Positions 42,289-51,115 are shown, numbered from the stretch's first letter. The stretch is 64,000 bases of DNA from Actinotalea endophytica (GCF_025717005.1 NZ_JAOVZU010000004.1:186001-250000); one strand, 5' to 3'. The notes: generated from the letters alone by a model not told the origin. Numbers and translations: made by a program.

Positions 42289-43308
42289 ATGAGCCAGATC
42301 AAGACCTCGGTCAGCATGTACAGCCTGCAGGACTCCTACGCCCGGCACCGGCTCGACCTCGAAGGGGTGCTGCAGTTCGTCAAGGACGTGGGCGCTCAGG
42401 GTGTCGAGCTGATCAGCGACCAGATGATCACCGGGACACCGTTCCCCAGCGACGCCACCGTGACCCGATGGCGCGACGCCCTCGACCGCTCCGGGCTCGC
42501 GCCGGTGTGCAACGACATCTTCATCAACAGCACGATCTACAAGAACCGCGAGCTGCGGGTCGCCGAGCAGGTCGACCTGCTCAAGCGCGAGCTCGACGTC
42601 AGCAAGCGGCTCGGCTTCGACCTGGTCCGGCTGGTCTCGAACACGCGGGCCGACGTGACCGAGGCCGCCCTGCCGTACGCCGAGCAGATCGGCATGGCGA
42701 TGGCCCTGGAGATCCACGCCGGGATGAGCTTCCAGGGCGGTCTGACCTCCGAGTGGATCCGGATGATGCGCCGCGTGCAGTCGGAGAACCTCGGAATCGT
42801 CGTCGACTTCGGGATCTTCTGCGACCGTCACCCTCGGGTCTCCACCGACTACTTCCGGTCGATCGGAGTCACGCCCGAGGTCGCGGACGCGGTCGAGCGG
42901 ATCTACGTCGAGAACGGCGACACGATGCGCGCGTTCGCGTCCGGCGACGGCTTCGGGGACGTCAGCTTCCCGCCCGAGCTCACCGCGCTGTTCCGCAGCG
43001 ACCTCGACGCCGAGTTCGCGTTCTTCTCCACCGGGTACGAGAGCACCCCGCTGGACGTGCTCGACGAGTACTTCCCGTACATCAGGCACTTCCACGGCAA
43101 GTTCTACGAGATGCTCGAGGACGGCACCGAGTACTCGATCGACTACCCCGCGATCCTCACCCGGCTCAACGCGCTCGGGTACGACGGCTACATCTCCTCG
43201 GAGTACGAGGGCAACCGGTTCACCCCGGTCGACCAGCCGATCCACGACCATGAGCAGGTCCGCCGGCACCAGGCGATGCTCGCCGCCCACCTCAACGACG
43301 GGAAGTGA
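42289..43308 (+). CDS. C-glycoside deglycosidase alpha subunit (TIM barrel), copy 3
   Basis: 339-residue TIM barrel, the closest relative of copy 1 (shared TSVSMYSLQDSYARHRLDLEG, EQIGMAMALEIHAGMSFQGG, IVVDFGIFCDRHPRVSTDYF, HFHGKFYEMLEDGTEYSIDYPAIL and ISSEYEGNRF). Candidate metal/catalytic residues are the Glu and His of LEIHAG (near 137-139), Asp of VDFGIF, His of FHGKFYEM and Glu of SSEYEGN. It follows the dehydrogenase by 55 bases and precedes its beta subunit by 3 bases. The operon dehydrogenase-alpha-beta is a minimal complete set for C-deglycosylation. Confidence 0.78.
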   Translation: MSQIKTSVSMYSLQDSYARHRLDLEGVLQFVKDVGAQGVELISDQMITGTPFPSDATVTRWRDALDRSGLAPVCNDIFINSTIYKNRELRVAEQVDLLKRELDVSKRLGFDLVRLVSNTRADVTEAALPYAEQIGMAMALEIHAGMSFQGGLTSEWIRMMRRVQSENLGIVVDFGIFCDRHPRVSTDYFRSIGVTPEVADAVERIYVENGDTMRAFASGDGFGDVSFPPELTALFRSDLDAEFAFFSTGYESTPLDVLDEYFPYIRHFHGKFYEMLEDGTEYSIDYPAILTRLNALGYDGYISSEYEGNRFTPVDQPIHDHEQVRRHQAMLAAHLNDGK

Positions 43309-43311
43309 CCC

Positions 43312-43701
43312 ATGTTCGACGGGTACGTGTTCACCGACGGCTCGGCCAGGAACGTCGTCGAGAACGGTGAGGTGACCGGCTTCCAGGTCGAGACCCTCAT
43401 CACCTACTACCGCGGCATCCCGCTGTCGATGGTCCACGACATCGAGCTGGTCGTGGACGGCGCCGACGTCCCGCGCGACGAGCTCGTGATCTCCCCCGAC
43501 GGGGAGGACTGGTTCACCCTCGCCGAGGCCGAGACGGTCACCACCTACCGCTGGGAGTACGGCGACCCGCTGTACGTCCGCTGGCTCCACGCGGGCGGCG
43601 TGCCCGCGGGTGAGCACGAGGTGACGCTCAGGCTCAAGATCCGGGTCGCGTACATCCCGGTCCCGTTCGGCGGTGAGCGCACCCGGCTCGTCGCCGTCTG
43701 A
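43312..43701 (+). CDS. C-glycoside deglycosidase beta subunit (DUF6379-like), copy 3
   Basis: 129 residues, strongly similar in layout to copy 1: MFDGYVFTDGSARNVVENGEVTGF, ITYYRGIPLSMVHDIELVVDGADV, DWFTLAEAETVTTYRWEYG and LKIRVAYIPVPFGGERTR. It starts 3 bases after the alpha subunit stop, so stoichiometric co-translation is likely. Last gene of the rightward operon, followed by a strong terminator. Confidence 0.77.
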   Translation: MFDGYVFTDGSARNVVENGEVTGFQVETLITYYRGIPLSMVHDIELVVDGADVPRDELVISPDGEDWFTLAEAETVTTYRWEYGDPLYVRWLHAGGVPAGEHEVTLRLKIRVAYIPVPFGGERTRLVAV

Positions 43702-43710
43702 CCCGCACCC

Positions 43711-43757
43711 CGCGAACGGCCCCGCCGCACGACGTCTGCGCGGCGGGGCCGTTCGCG
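43711..43757 (+). terminator. Terminator of dehydrogenase-alpha3-beta3 operon
   Basis: A perfect 18-bp stem (arms 43711-43728 and 43740-43757) with an 11-base loop, nine bases after the beta-3 stop and 40 bases before the convergent ROK gene end. It probably works in both directions. Confidence 0.85.
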
Positions 43758-43796
43758 AGCGTGACGGCCGCACCCGACGACCGAGACCGGGCGCGG

Positions 43797-44981
43797 TCAG
43801 CCGACGGGAGCGGCGAGCGCTGCCACCTCGGCGTTGATCGAGTCGGCGTCGAGCACGTTGTCCAGCACCAGCCGAGCGGCACCGATCGCGCCGCCGAGCG
43901 CACCACCCTTGGCCAGGACCACCTCGAGGTCGCGGCTCGCGAGCGGCAGCGTCCGGGCGAACACGACCTGACGCACGCCGGAGATGAGTGACTCACCGGC
44001 CGTCGCGAGCTCACCGCCGAGCGCGATGAGCCGCGGGTTGAGCAGCGCGATGCAGGTCGCCAGCACCTCACCGAGCGCCTGCCCGGCCAGCCGGAGCGCA
44101 CGGATCGCCTCGAGGTCGCCCGCCCGGGCGAGCTCGGTGACGTCGTCCGCGTTGTCGGCCCGCACACCGGCCTCGGAGAGCAGCTGGGCGATCCCGATCC
44201 CGCCGGCGACCGTCTCCACGCACCCGGTGTTGCCGCACCGGCACTGCCGCCCGGCCGCAGCCTGGCTGAACACGTGACCGAGGTCGCCCGCGGCTCCCTG
44301 GACACCGTGGACGAGGCGGCCGCCGGTGATGATGCCCGCGCCCACACCCGAGGCCACCCGGATGTACAGCAGCTCGTCGAGGTCGGGGTACGCGACCGTC
44401 TGCTCGCCGAGCGCTCCGAGGTTCGCGTCGTTGTCGACGAAGATCCGGGCGCCGTAGTGGGCCGAGAGCGCCTCGACGATGTCGTAGCGGTCCCACCCGG
44501 GCATGATCGGCGGGCTCGTGGGCCGTCCCGTCGAGTGCTCCACGGGGCCGGGGATGCCGACCCCGACGCCGGCGACCGTCCGGCCCGACCCCACGGACGC
44601 CACGAGCTGGTCCATCGCCGCGACGACCTCGGGCATGACCACGTCGGGCCCGTCGGCGATCTGGATGTCGATCACGGTCGTGGCGATCGGCGTGCCGGCG
44701 AGGTCGGTCAGCGCGAGCGTCGCGTGCCGCACACCGAGGTCGGCCACGAGCACGACCCGGGCCTCCGGCTTGAACTCGTAGGCCGCGGACGGGCGCCCAC
44801 CCGTGCTGGCCTGCGCCTGCGCCGTGCCGACGAGGCCCAGCCGCTGCAACGGGTCGAGGCGCTGACTGATCGTGGCCCTGGTCTGGCCGGTCATCGCGGC
44901 GAGCTCGGTGCGGGTCCGGGTCCGGCCGTCCCGGAGGATCTCGACGAGGTCCCCCGAGGTGCCCCCTCGGTCACCGTCCAC
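43797..44981 (-). CDS. ROK-family transcriptional regulator
   Basis: 394 residues from GTG 44981 (GAGGAG 7 bases upstream); ATG 45005 is an alternative. The winged helix (about 15-60: LVEILRDGRTRTRTELAAMTGQTRATISQRLDPLQRLGLV) is followed by a ROK domain with a DxGxxxxxxAL-type phosphate loop (LVADLGVRHATLALTDL), VDNDANLGALGE and the zinc cluster GHVFSQAAAGRQCRCGNTGCVETVAGG. It is convergent with the deglycosidase operon and downstream of the ABC operon, behind a hairpin. It may control either; binding to the TATGCA operators is possible but unproven. Confidence 0.9.
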   Translation of the reverse strand: MDGDRGGTSGDLVEILRDGRTRTRTELAAMTGQTRATISQRLDPLQRLGLVGTAQAQASTGGRPSAAYEFKPEARVVLVADLGVRHATLALTDLAGTPIATTVIDIQIADGPDVVMPEVVAAMDQLVASVGSGRTVAGVGVGIPGPVEHSTGRPTSPPIMPGWDRYDIVEALSAHYGARIFVDNDANLGALGEQTVAYPDLDELLYIRVASGVGAGIITGGRLVHGVQGAAGDLGHVFSQAAAGRQCRCGNTGCVETVAGGIGIAQLLSEAGVRADNADDVTELARAGDLEAIRALRLAGQALGEVLATCIALLNPRLIALGGELATAGESLISGVRQVVFARTLPLASRDLEVVLAKGGALGGAIGAARLVLDNVLDADSINAEVAALAAPVG

Positions 44982-45050
44982 GGTCGGCCTCCTCGCAGTC
45001 GTCATCCCGCTCGGACGAGACGCTGTCGGCAGTGTTCCACGGACCGCGGC

Positions 45051-45069
45051 GCGGGGCGCAGCGCCCCGC
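45051..45069 (-). terminator. Hairpin after ABC ATPase gene
   Basis: GCGGGGCGC and GCGCCCCGC meet across a single A (effective loop three to five bases), 14 bases after the stop of the DppF-type gene (45083) and before the ROK start. Confidence 0.55.
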
Positions 45070-45082
45070 CCGGCCGGCGCGC

Positions 45083-46102
45083 TCATGGCCGCACGACGGG
45101 TGACGGCACCCAGGCGGGCCGGTTCGACGGCCCGAACAGGTGGCACTCCACGACCTGCTCGCCGACCGGGACCGCCTCCGGTCGTTGGGTCCAGCAGCGC
45201 GACATCACCTTCGGGCAGCGCGGCGCGAACGGGCAGCCCTCGGCCGGTGGCTGGGCCGCGGTCCCGGTGCTGACCGCGGTGGCCCGGCGGCGCGCGCGGC
45301 GCACCCGCTGGACCGCGGGGTCCGGCACCGGCACCGCGGCGAGCAGCATCTGGGTGTAGGGGTGCAGCGGCGACTCGTGCACGGCACGGGCCGGTCCCTG
45401 CTCCATGATGCGGCCGCGGTACAGCACGACGGTGCGCTGTGAGACGTAGGTGACGATCGGCAGGTCGTGTGCGATGAACAGGTAGGCGAACCCGCGCTCG
45501 CGCTGCAGGTCGCCGAGGAGGTTCAGCACCTGGGCGCGGGTCACCAGGTCGAGTGCGCTGACCGCCTCGTCGCAGATGATCAGCTGCGGCGAGATGGACA
45601 GCGACCGGGCGATCGCGATGCGCTGGCGCTGACCGCCGGAGAAGCTCGGCGGGTACCGGTCGGTCGAGTCCTCGGGCAGGCCGACGTCGGCGAGCAGCGA
45701 GGCGACCTTCTCCACGGCCCCGGCCCGTGCCGCACCGCCCTGGACCTCGAGCGGCTCGACCATCGTCCGGCCGACCGTCCGCGCCGGGTTCAGCGAGCTG
45801 TACGGGTCCTGGAAGATCGCCTGGAGCCGGCGGGACACCTGGCGCTGGGTCGCACGGTCGCGATGCGTGACGTCGTGGCCGCCGAACTCGATGCGGCCGC
45901 CGGCCGGTTCGAGCAGGCCCAGGACCGCTCGGCCGATGGTCGACTTGCCCGAGCCGGACTCCCCCACCAGGCCGACGGTCTCGCCTCGCCGGATCTCGAA
46001 GCTCACGCCGTCGACGGCGCGGAACGGCGCACTGCGCCATCCCGTCCCGGGGTACTCGACCCGGAGGTCCTCGACCTTCAGCAGCGTCTCGGTCTCCATC
46101 AT
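45083..46102 (-). CDS. Peptide/glycoside-type ABC transporter ATP-binding protein, DppF/OppF-like
   Basis: 339 residues. Walker A GLVGESGSGKSTIGRAVLGL near residue 45, QAIFQDPYSSLNPARTVG, signature FSGGQRQRIAIARSLSISP (Phe for the usual Leu), Walker B IICDEAVSALD and FIAHDLPIV. The C-terminal oligopeptide/dipeptide extension with the Cys-rich cluster CPFAPRCPKVMSRC, often an Fe-S or metal site, is intact. ATG 46102 overlaps the fused permease-ATPase stop by 4 bases. Last gene of the importer operon. Confidence 0.94.
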   Translation of the reverse strand: MMETETLLKVEDLRVEYPGTGWRSAPFRAVDGVSFEIRRGETVGLVGESGSGKSTIGRAVLGLLEPAGGRIEFGGHDVTHRDRATQRQVSRRLQAIFQDPYSSLNPARTVGRTMVEPLEVQGGAARAGAVEKVASLLADVGLPEDSTDRYPPSFSGGQRQRIAIARSLSISPQLIICDEAVSALDLVTRAQVLNLLGDLQRERGFAYLFIAHDLPIVTYVSQRTVVLYRGRIMEQGPARAVHESPLHPYTQMLLAAVPVPDPAVQRVRRARRRATAVSTGTAAQPPAEGCPFAPRCPKVMSRCWTQRPEAVPVGEQVVECHLFGPSNRPAWVPSPVVRP

Positions 46103-48081
46103 CGCTCCTCGGTGGACGGGTGCGCCGGCGAGATCGCGGCCACCTCCCTGGCGGCCAGGCACCGGCTCAGGTGCCCGGCGTCGACGATCGTGGCGTCGAC
46201 CGGCGCCTGCGTGCACGCCGGCATCCGGAACGCGCACCGCTCCGCGAACCGGCACCCGGTGGGCCAGTCACGCGGCAGGGGCACCCGGCCCGGCAGGGCA
46301 GCCAGCCGGTCGCCCTCCGCCGCCGCGTCCGGCACGGCGGCGAGCAGCCCGCGGGTGTAGGGGTGACCGGGCCGCGCGAACACGTCCGCGGTGGTCCCGG
46401 TCTCGATGATCTCGCCCGCGTACATCACGGCGACCCGGTCCCCGACGTCGGCGAGGACACCCAGGTCGTGCGTCACGAGCACGATCGTCATGCCCTCGGA
46501 GTCCCGCAGGTCGAGCAGCAGGTCGAGGATCTCGGCCTGGATGGTCACGTCGAGCGCCGTGGTCGGCTCGTCCGCGATGAGGATCTCCGGCTTCCCGGTC
46601 AGCGCGAGCGCGATCGCCACACGCTGGGCCATCCCGCCGGAGAGCTGGTGCGGGTAGCTCTGGAACACCGCCATCGGGCGCGCGATGCCGACCTTCGTGA
46701 GCAGCTCGAGCGCCGTGGCCTTCGCCTCGGACCGGGACATGCCGCGGTTCGCCCGCAACGCCTCGACCAGGGCCGAACCGGCGGTGAAGCACGGGTCCAG
46801 GGCCACCATCGGCTCCTGCCCGATCATCGCGATCGTCCGGCCGCGCAGGCGCGCACGATCCTTCTCGGACATCGACGAGACGACGTGCCCCGCGATCGAG
46901 ACCGACGCCGCCTGCACCGCTCCCGGCGCCGGGACCAGGCCGAGGACGGCGAGCGCCGTCATCGACTTGCCGCAGCCGGACTCCCCCACCAGGCCCAGGA
47001 CCTCACCGCGCTTCGCGTGCAGCGACACGGTGTCGACGACGGCGATCTCGCCTGCGTCCTGCGGGAAGGACACCGTCAGGTCGCGCACGTCGAGCGCCAG
47101 GTCCTCGTCCACGAGCTCGCGCGGAGCCGCGAGGCCGCTCGTCCCGTCGGGCGTGAGGGCACGGTCGGCGAGGTTGGCCGGCTTCGGCGCAACCCGCGGA
47201 CGGTCCGAGACCAGCATCGACTCGCGGCGGTTCTGCGGCAGCGACTCGCGCAGGCCGGCGCCGAGCTGGTTGAAGGCGAGCACCGTGAAGATCAGCGCCG
47301 CGCCGATCGGCACCATGAGCCAGGGGTGGTCGTTGATCTCCTGCGTCGCCTGCTGGACGAGCTGGCCCCAGTCAGGTGACTGCGGGTCGAACCCGAGGCC
47401 GAGGAAGGACAGCGACGCGAGGATCAGGAACGCCTGGGCGAGGAACAGGAACGTCTGGACGATCAGCGGCCCGGTCACGTTGGGGAACACGTGCCGGGTG
47501 ATGATCCGCGGCGTGCTCAGCCCGGACACCCGCGCCGAGTCGACGTACAGCAGGTTGCGCGCCGCCTGGGTCGATCCGCGGACCAGCCGCGCGATCGCGC
47601 TGGAGAAGACGACGCCGAGCGAGGCCATGATGACGACGACGTTGTTCCCGGAGATGAACGCGACGGTGACGATGATCACGAAGCCGGGCACGGACAGCAG
47701 GACGTTCACGTAGAACGAGACCGCACTGTCGGCCCAGCCGCCGAAGTACCCGGCGACGAGCCCGAGGACGACGCCGATCACGACCGCGACGACCGCGGTG
47801 AGCACGGCGCCCTGGAGCATGCCGGTCGAGCCGAAGATCAGCCGGGAGAGGATGTCCCGGCCCAGGTTGTCGGTGCCGAGCCAGTGCGTGGCACTCGGCG
47901 GCTCGAAGATCGCGCTGAGGTCCTGCTTCAGCGGGTCGTACGGCGCGAAGAAGTCGGGAAACACGGAGATGAGCACCAGGAGCCCGACCCAGACCAGCGC
48001 GACCACGACGGCCGGCCGCCGGACCATGGCACCGAGCGCCGCTCGGAACGGTGAGCGGGTACCGGTCATGACGGCGCTCAC
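46099..48081 (-). CDS. Fused ABC permease-ATPase (DppC-DppD)
   Basis: 660-residue fusion. Residues about 1-285 are a DppC-type permease (N-terminal TM, WLGTDNLGRDILSRLIFGS, SALARVSGL-like DSARVSGLSTPRIITRHVFPNV EAA region). After a Pro/Asp-rich linker, residues about 320-660 are a DppD ATPase: Walker A GLVGESGCGKSMTALAVLGL, signature LSGGMAQRVAIALALTGKP, Walker B LIADEPTTALDVTIQ, C-terminal Cys cluster GCRFAERCAFRMPAC. The reading frame is continuous, so this is a true fusion, a form also known in other Actinobacteria. GTG 48081 overlaps the DppB stop by 4 bases; the frame could extend to 48108 but that part overlaps dppB. Confidence 0.93.
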   Translation of the reverse strand: MSAVMTGTRSPFRAALGAMVRRPAVVVALVWVGLLVLISVFPDFFAPYDPLKQDLSAIFEPPSATHWLGTDNLGRDILSRLIFGSTGMLQGAVLTAVVAVVIGVVLGLVAGYFGGWADSAVSFYVNVLLSVPGFVIIVTVAFISGNNVVVIMASLGVVFSSAIARLVRGSTQAARNLLYVDSARVSGLSTPRIITRHVFPNVTGPLIVQTFLFLAQAFLILASLSFLGLGFDPQSPDWGQLVQQATQEINDHPWLMVPIGAALIFTVLAFNQLGAGLRESLPQNRRESMLVSDRPRVAPKPANLADRALTPDGTSGLAAPRELVDEDLALDVRDLTVSFPQDAGEIAVVDTVSLHAKRGEVLGLVGESGCGKSMTALAVLGLVPAPGAVQAASVSIAGHVVSSMSEKDRARLRGRTIAMIGQEPMVALDPCFTAGSALVEALRANRGMSRSEAKATALELLTKVGIARPMAVFQSYPHQLSGGMAQRVAIALALTGKPEILIADEPTTALDVTIQAEILDLLLDLRDSEGMTIVLVTHDLGVLADVGDRVAVMYAGEIIETGTTADVFARPGHPYTRGLLAAVPDAAAEGDRLAALPGRVPLPRDWPTGCRFAERCAFRMPACTQAPVDATIVDAGHLSRCLAAREVAAISPAHPSTEER

Positions 48082-49019
48082 GACAGCCTCACCCGCGGGT
48101 CGAGCCACCCCGTCGCCAGGTCGACGGCGAGGTTCGTCAGGATCACCAGGATCGCGAAGACCACGATCGTGCCCTGCACGACCGGGAAGTCGGCGCCCTG
48201 GACCCCGGTGAGGAGCAGGTTGCCGAGACCCGGCGTGTTGAAGATCGCCTCGATCACCACGACCCCGGAGAACACCCCGATGAACGAGATGCCGGTGGCG
48301 ACGGCGACCGGGATCGCGGCGTTTCGCAGCACGTGCTTGGTCAGCACGGCACCGCGGCGGATCCCGGTGGCCTGCAGCGTGCGGATGAAGTCGCGGCTCT
48401 GGACGTCCAGGACGCTGGCCCGGGTCTGCAGCAGGATCTGGCAGGTGTTGGCGATCGCGATCGACGCGACCGGTAGCACGAGGGACTTGAGCCAGCCGAC
48501 CGGGTCCTGGTTGATCGGGACGTACCCGGTGGCGGGGAAGAGCTGGAACGTCAGCGCGAAGACGAGGATGAGGATGTAGGCGACCCAGAAGTTCGGGATC
48601 GCCAGCCCGACGCCGGCGACCTGCTGGATCGCCCGGTCGGTCCAGCCGCCCTTGACCGCGCCGAGCATCCCGAAGGTCACGCCCAGCAGGAGCGACACGA
48701 CCGTGGCGAGGATCGCCAGCGACATCGTCGGGGGCAGCGCGAGGCTGAGCGACGAGACGACCGAGCGCCCGGTGATGATCGACGTCCCGAGGTCGCCGGT
48801 GATCGCCGAGCCGAGCCAGGAGACGTACTGCTCCATCGGCGGCTGGTCAAGGCCGAGCTGCGTGTGCAGGTCGGCGATCTGGGACTGCGTCGCGTTCTGG
48901 CCCAGGATCATCAGAGCCGGGTCGCCCGGGACGAGCTGCATCAGGAGGAACGAGAACGTCGCGACGACGAACAACGTGGGTACGGCGAGCAGGAGCCGCC
49001 GTACAACGAGCCTTGCCAT
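48078..49019 (-). CDS. Peptide/glycoside-type ABC transporter permease, DppB-like
   Basis: 313-residue permease with the classical DppB N-terminus (RRLLLAVPTLFVVATFSFLLMQLVPGDPALMILGQNAT), six membrane segments and the EAA loop FIRTLQATGIRRGAVLTKHVLRNAAIPV. ATG 49019 has GAGGAG about 6 bases upstream. Pairs with the permease half of the fusion protein. Confidence 0.94.
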   Translation of the reverse strand: MARLVVRRLLLAVPTLFVVATFSFLLMQLVPGDPALMILGQNATQSQIADLHTQLGLDQPPMEQYVSWLGSAITGDLGTSIITGRSVVSSLSLALPPTMSLAILATVVSLLLGVTFGMLGAVKGGWTDRAIQQVAGVGLAIPNFWVAYILILVFALTFQLFPATGYVPINQDPVGWLKSLVLPVASIAIANTCQILLQTRASVLDVQSRDFIRTLQATGIRRGAVLTKHVLRNAAIPVAVATGISFIGVFSGVVVIEAIFNTPGLGNLLLTGVQGADFPVVQGTIVVFAILVILTNLAVDLATGWLDPRVRLS

Positions 49020-49100
49020 CAGGGTCTCCTCGGCCTTCGCGGCCCTGGTGGGTGGTCGTCAGGACCGGCCTGACGACCACCCACCTGTCGATGTCGGCCG

Positions 49101-50675
49101 TCAGGCCGGCGTGATCATGTACAGGAACGGCACCGGCGAGCCGGGGGGGCTGTCCACGACGAGCTTCTGGTCGTCGTAGGCGCAGGCGCCGCGGACGAGC
49201 GTCGGCGAGAGGTACCAGGACTCAGTCTGGAACTCCTTGGCGATCTCTTCCAGGATCGCGGTCCGCGCGGCGTCGTCGCCGGCCTGGTCGAGCTGGCCGA
49301 GGAGGTCCTCGATGGTCGGGCTCTCGTTCTGCATGACGTTCCAGAAGCCGTTCGGGCTGACCAGGTTCTCGTACGTGTGGATCGGGTTGGTGCCGATCGA
49401 GAAGTTGTACGTGATCATCGGCCAGGTCTTGGACGTGAGCTGCTGGAAGAAGTCTGCCGACTGGTCGGACAGCTCGAGCGTGATGCCCACCTCGGCGAGC
49501 TGACCTGCGATGGCCTGGGCCGCGTCACCGTAGATGAACGGCACGGTCATCACCTTCACCGTGAACCCGTCGGCGTAGCCCGCCTCGGCGAGCAGCTCCT
49601 TGGCCTTCTCCGGGTCGTAGGGGTAGGTGTCCTTGAGTGCGTCGGTCCACCCGTCGGCCTCGGTCGTGAACGGCGTGGAGTAGCCGGTCTCCGCGGCGTC
49701 GCCGTAGATCGCCGACGCGATCGCCTCGCGGTCGATCGCGTACTGCATGGCCTGTCGCACCCGGACGTCGGCCAGCGGCTCGGACAGGGTGCCGGTGATG
49801 TCGTTGAACATCAGGCCGCGGAAGTCGGTCGAGGTGAGCTTGATCGCCAGGCCCGAGCTGGTGTCGGTGGCGTCGACCGACTGGATCAGGTCGATCTGAC
49901 CGGCCTTCGCCGCGTTGGACGCAGCGGTCGCCTCGGAGAAGTAGGTCAGCTTGATCGTGTCGAACGGGAACGCCTCGGGGGCCCAGTAGTCGGGGTTGCG
50001 CGTGTAGGCCCAGACCTGACCCTGCACCGAGTTGGTGTCGTCGAGCAGGTACGGCCCGGAGCCGGCCGGGGTCGAGCTCAGCGACTCCGGGTTGTCGAAC
50101 GCGGTCGGGTTGACGATCAGGCCGGCGCACGTGCCCAGGTCGGTCATGAAGCCGACGCTCGGCTTGTCGAGCGCGATGTCGACGGTCGTCGCGTCGGTCG
50201 CGGTCGCGGTCACGCCGGCGACCCACTCGTTGCACTCACCCGGCGTCGTCGCGGTCTTGGCGTACTCGAAGTTCGCGACCACGGCGTCGGCGTCCAGCGG
50301 CGTGCCGTCGGTGAACGTCACGTCGTCCCGGAGGGTCAGCGTGTAGTGCGAGGAGTCGGCCTCGGTCCAGTCCGTCACGAGCCAGGGCTGGGGCTCGCCG
50401 CTGGCGTCCAGGTGCACGAGCGAGTCGTACAGCGCCTGGTTGCTGAGCAGGCTGCCGTTGTAGCCGCTCTGCGCCGACCACGGGTCGTAGGTCGTGATGT
50501 CGCCCTGGAGTGCGATGTTCAGCTCACCACCGCCGGCCGCGGACGAGGTGTCGTCCGACGGGGTCGTCGACCCTTCGTCGCTCGTGTTGGTCCCGCCGCA
50601 CGCTGTCACGGCGACGGCGAGTAGGCCGGTGGTCAGCAGCGCGAGCGCTGGCCGGCGGAGTCGTGTCTGCATCAT
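49101..50675 (-). CDS. Substrate-binding lipoprotein (SBP family 5)
   Basis: 524 residues; lipobox VTAC after a hydrophobic signal, then an acidic Ser/Thr linker and the family 5 fold: ELNIALQGDITTYDPWSAQSGYN, LVTDWTEADSSHYTLTLRDDVTFTDGTPLDADAVV, MQYAIDREAIASAIYG and PYDPEKAKELLAEAGYADGFTVKV. Family 5 transporters carry peptides, nickel or oligosaccharides/beta-glucosides. Flanking ROK regulators, polyphosphate glucokinase and deglycosidases make a glycoside the better guess here. ATG pair at 50675/50672. First full-size gene of the importer operon. Confidence 0.92.
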   Translation of the reverse strand: MMQTRLRRPALALLTTGLLAVAVTACGGTNTSDEGSTTPSDDTSSAAGGGELNIALQGDITTYDPWSAQSGYNGSLLSNQALYDSLVHLDASGEPQPWLVTDWTEADSSHYTLTLRDDVTFTDGTPLDADAVVANFEYAKTATTPGECNEWVAGVTATATDATTVDIALDKPSVGFMTDLGTCAGLIVNPTAFDNPESLSSTPAGSGPYLLDDTNSVQGQVWAYTRNPDYWAPEAFPFDTIKLTYFSEATAASNAAKAGQIDLIQSVDATDTSSGLAIKLTSTDFRGLMFNDITGTLSEPLADVRVRQAMQYAIDREAIASAIYGDAAETGYSTPFTTEADGWTDALKDTYPYDPEKAKELLAEAGYADGFTVKVMTVPFIYGDAAQAIAGQLAEVGITLELSDQSADFFQQLTSKTWPMITYNFSIGTNPIHTYENLVSPNGFWNVMQNESPTIEDLLGQLDQAGDDAARTAILEEIAKEFQTESWYLSPTLVRGACAYDDQKLVVDSPPGSPVPFLYMITPA

Positions 50676-50706
50676 TGCTCCGAATCTCCTTGGGTGTACC
50701 GGTATC

Positions 50707-50874
50707 TCAGTGGGGATAGGTCATGGGGCGCGCCGCGACGCACCGTCTGGGGCAGTACCGCGCGTGCCGCTCGGTCGTAGTGTGCGAGCAGCAGGCCATC
50801 GGCTCTGGCGCCGTATCCGCCGCCTCGACCGACGGGATCGGCCGGGTCCGGACGGTCCTGCTCTGCTGCTGCAT
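50707..50874 (-). CDS. Candidate 55-residue Cys-rich leader ORF upstream of SBP5
   Basis: ATG 50874 follows a strong ribosome site (GAGGAGG, 7 bases). The 55-residue product (MQQQSRTVRTRPIPSVEAAD...) has a Cys cluster (MACCSH, YCPRRC) and ends 31 bases before the binding-protein start. It is in the transcript leader of the ABC operon. It may be a translated leader that regulates the operon, or a small protein; chance is possible in GC-rich DNA, but the good ribosome site and position argue for it. Confidence 0.4.
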   Translation of the reverse strand: MQQQSRTVRTRPIPSVEAADTAPEPMACCSHTTTERHARYCPRRCVAARPMTYPH

Positions 50875-50959
50875 GCCGCCACCTCCTCGTGGACTTCCAA
50901 TGGCCCGCCGCTTATGCGTCCGAACGACGGTACTGGATGCAGGTTATGGTACTGGCTGA

Positions 50960-50984
50960 CGTATCACAAGGTGTCTTGATAACG
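50960..50984. promoter_or_regulatory. Imperfect palindrome (TATCACAAG ... CTTGATA) upstream of SBP5 operon
   Basis: Outer bases CGT and ACG flank TATCA-C-AAG and CTTGATA around GTGT. It is AT-rich against its surroundings and lies between the divergent ABC operon and the ROK gene at 51116, so is a likely operator for that ROK protein. Confidence 0.5.
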
Positions 50985-51115
50985 TGGTGGTCACAGTTCA
51001 CCGGATCTTCCGCCAGACATGAGGGCACCGGGACGGCCTTGAGCCCTCGCAGGAGACTGCGGTCCTAGACTCGTGATCATCGCGGCTGCGCCGCGGGACG
51101 TCGGAAGGTGGAGCA

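Larger units (their letters stand above)
50676..51115. other. Divergent control region between SBP5 and ROK genes (440 bases)
   Basis: It contains a candidate 55-codon ORF (50707-50874), a tandem GGTACTGG at 50929-50936 and 50948-50955, and an imperfect palindrome at 50960-50984. For the rightward ROK gene a CCTAGACT -10-like element lies at 51062-51069. A possible leftward -35/-10 is TTGTGA-17-TAACCT overlapping the palindrome's left side. Nothing else recognised. Confidence 0.5.

Noticed and set aside
46099-48081. DppC-DppD fusion considered as a frameshift or assembly error
   Set aside because: The frame is continuous through a normal linker, both halves are complete, and such fusions are known in Actinobacteria.
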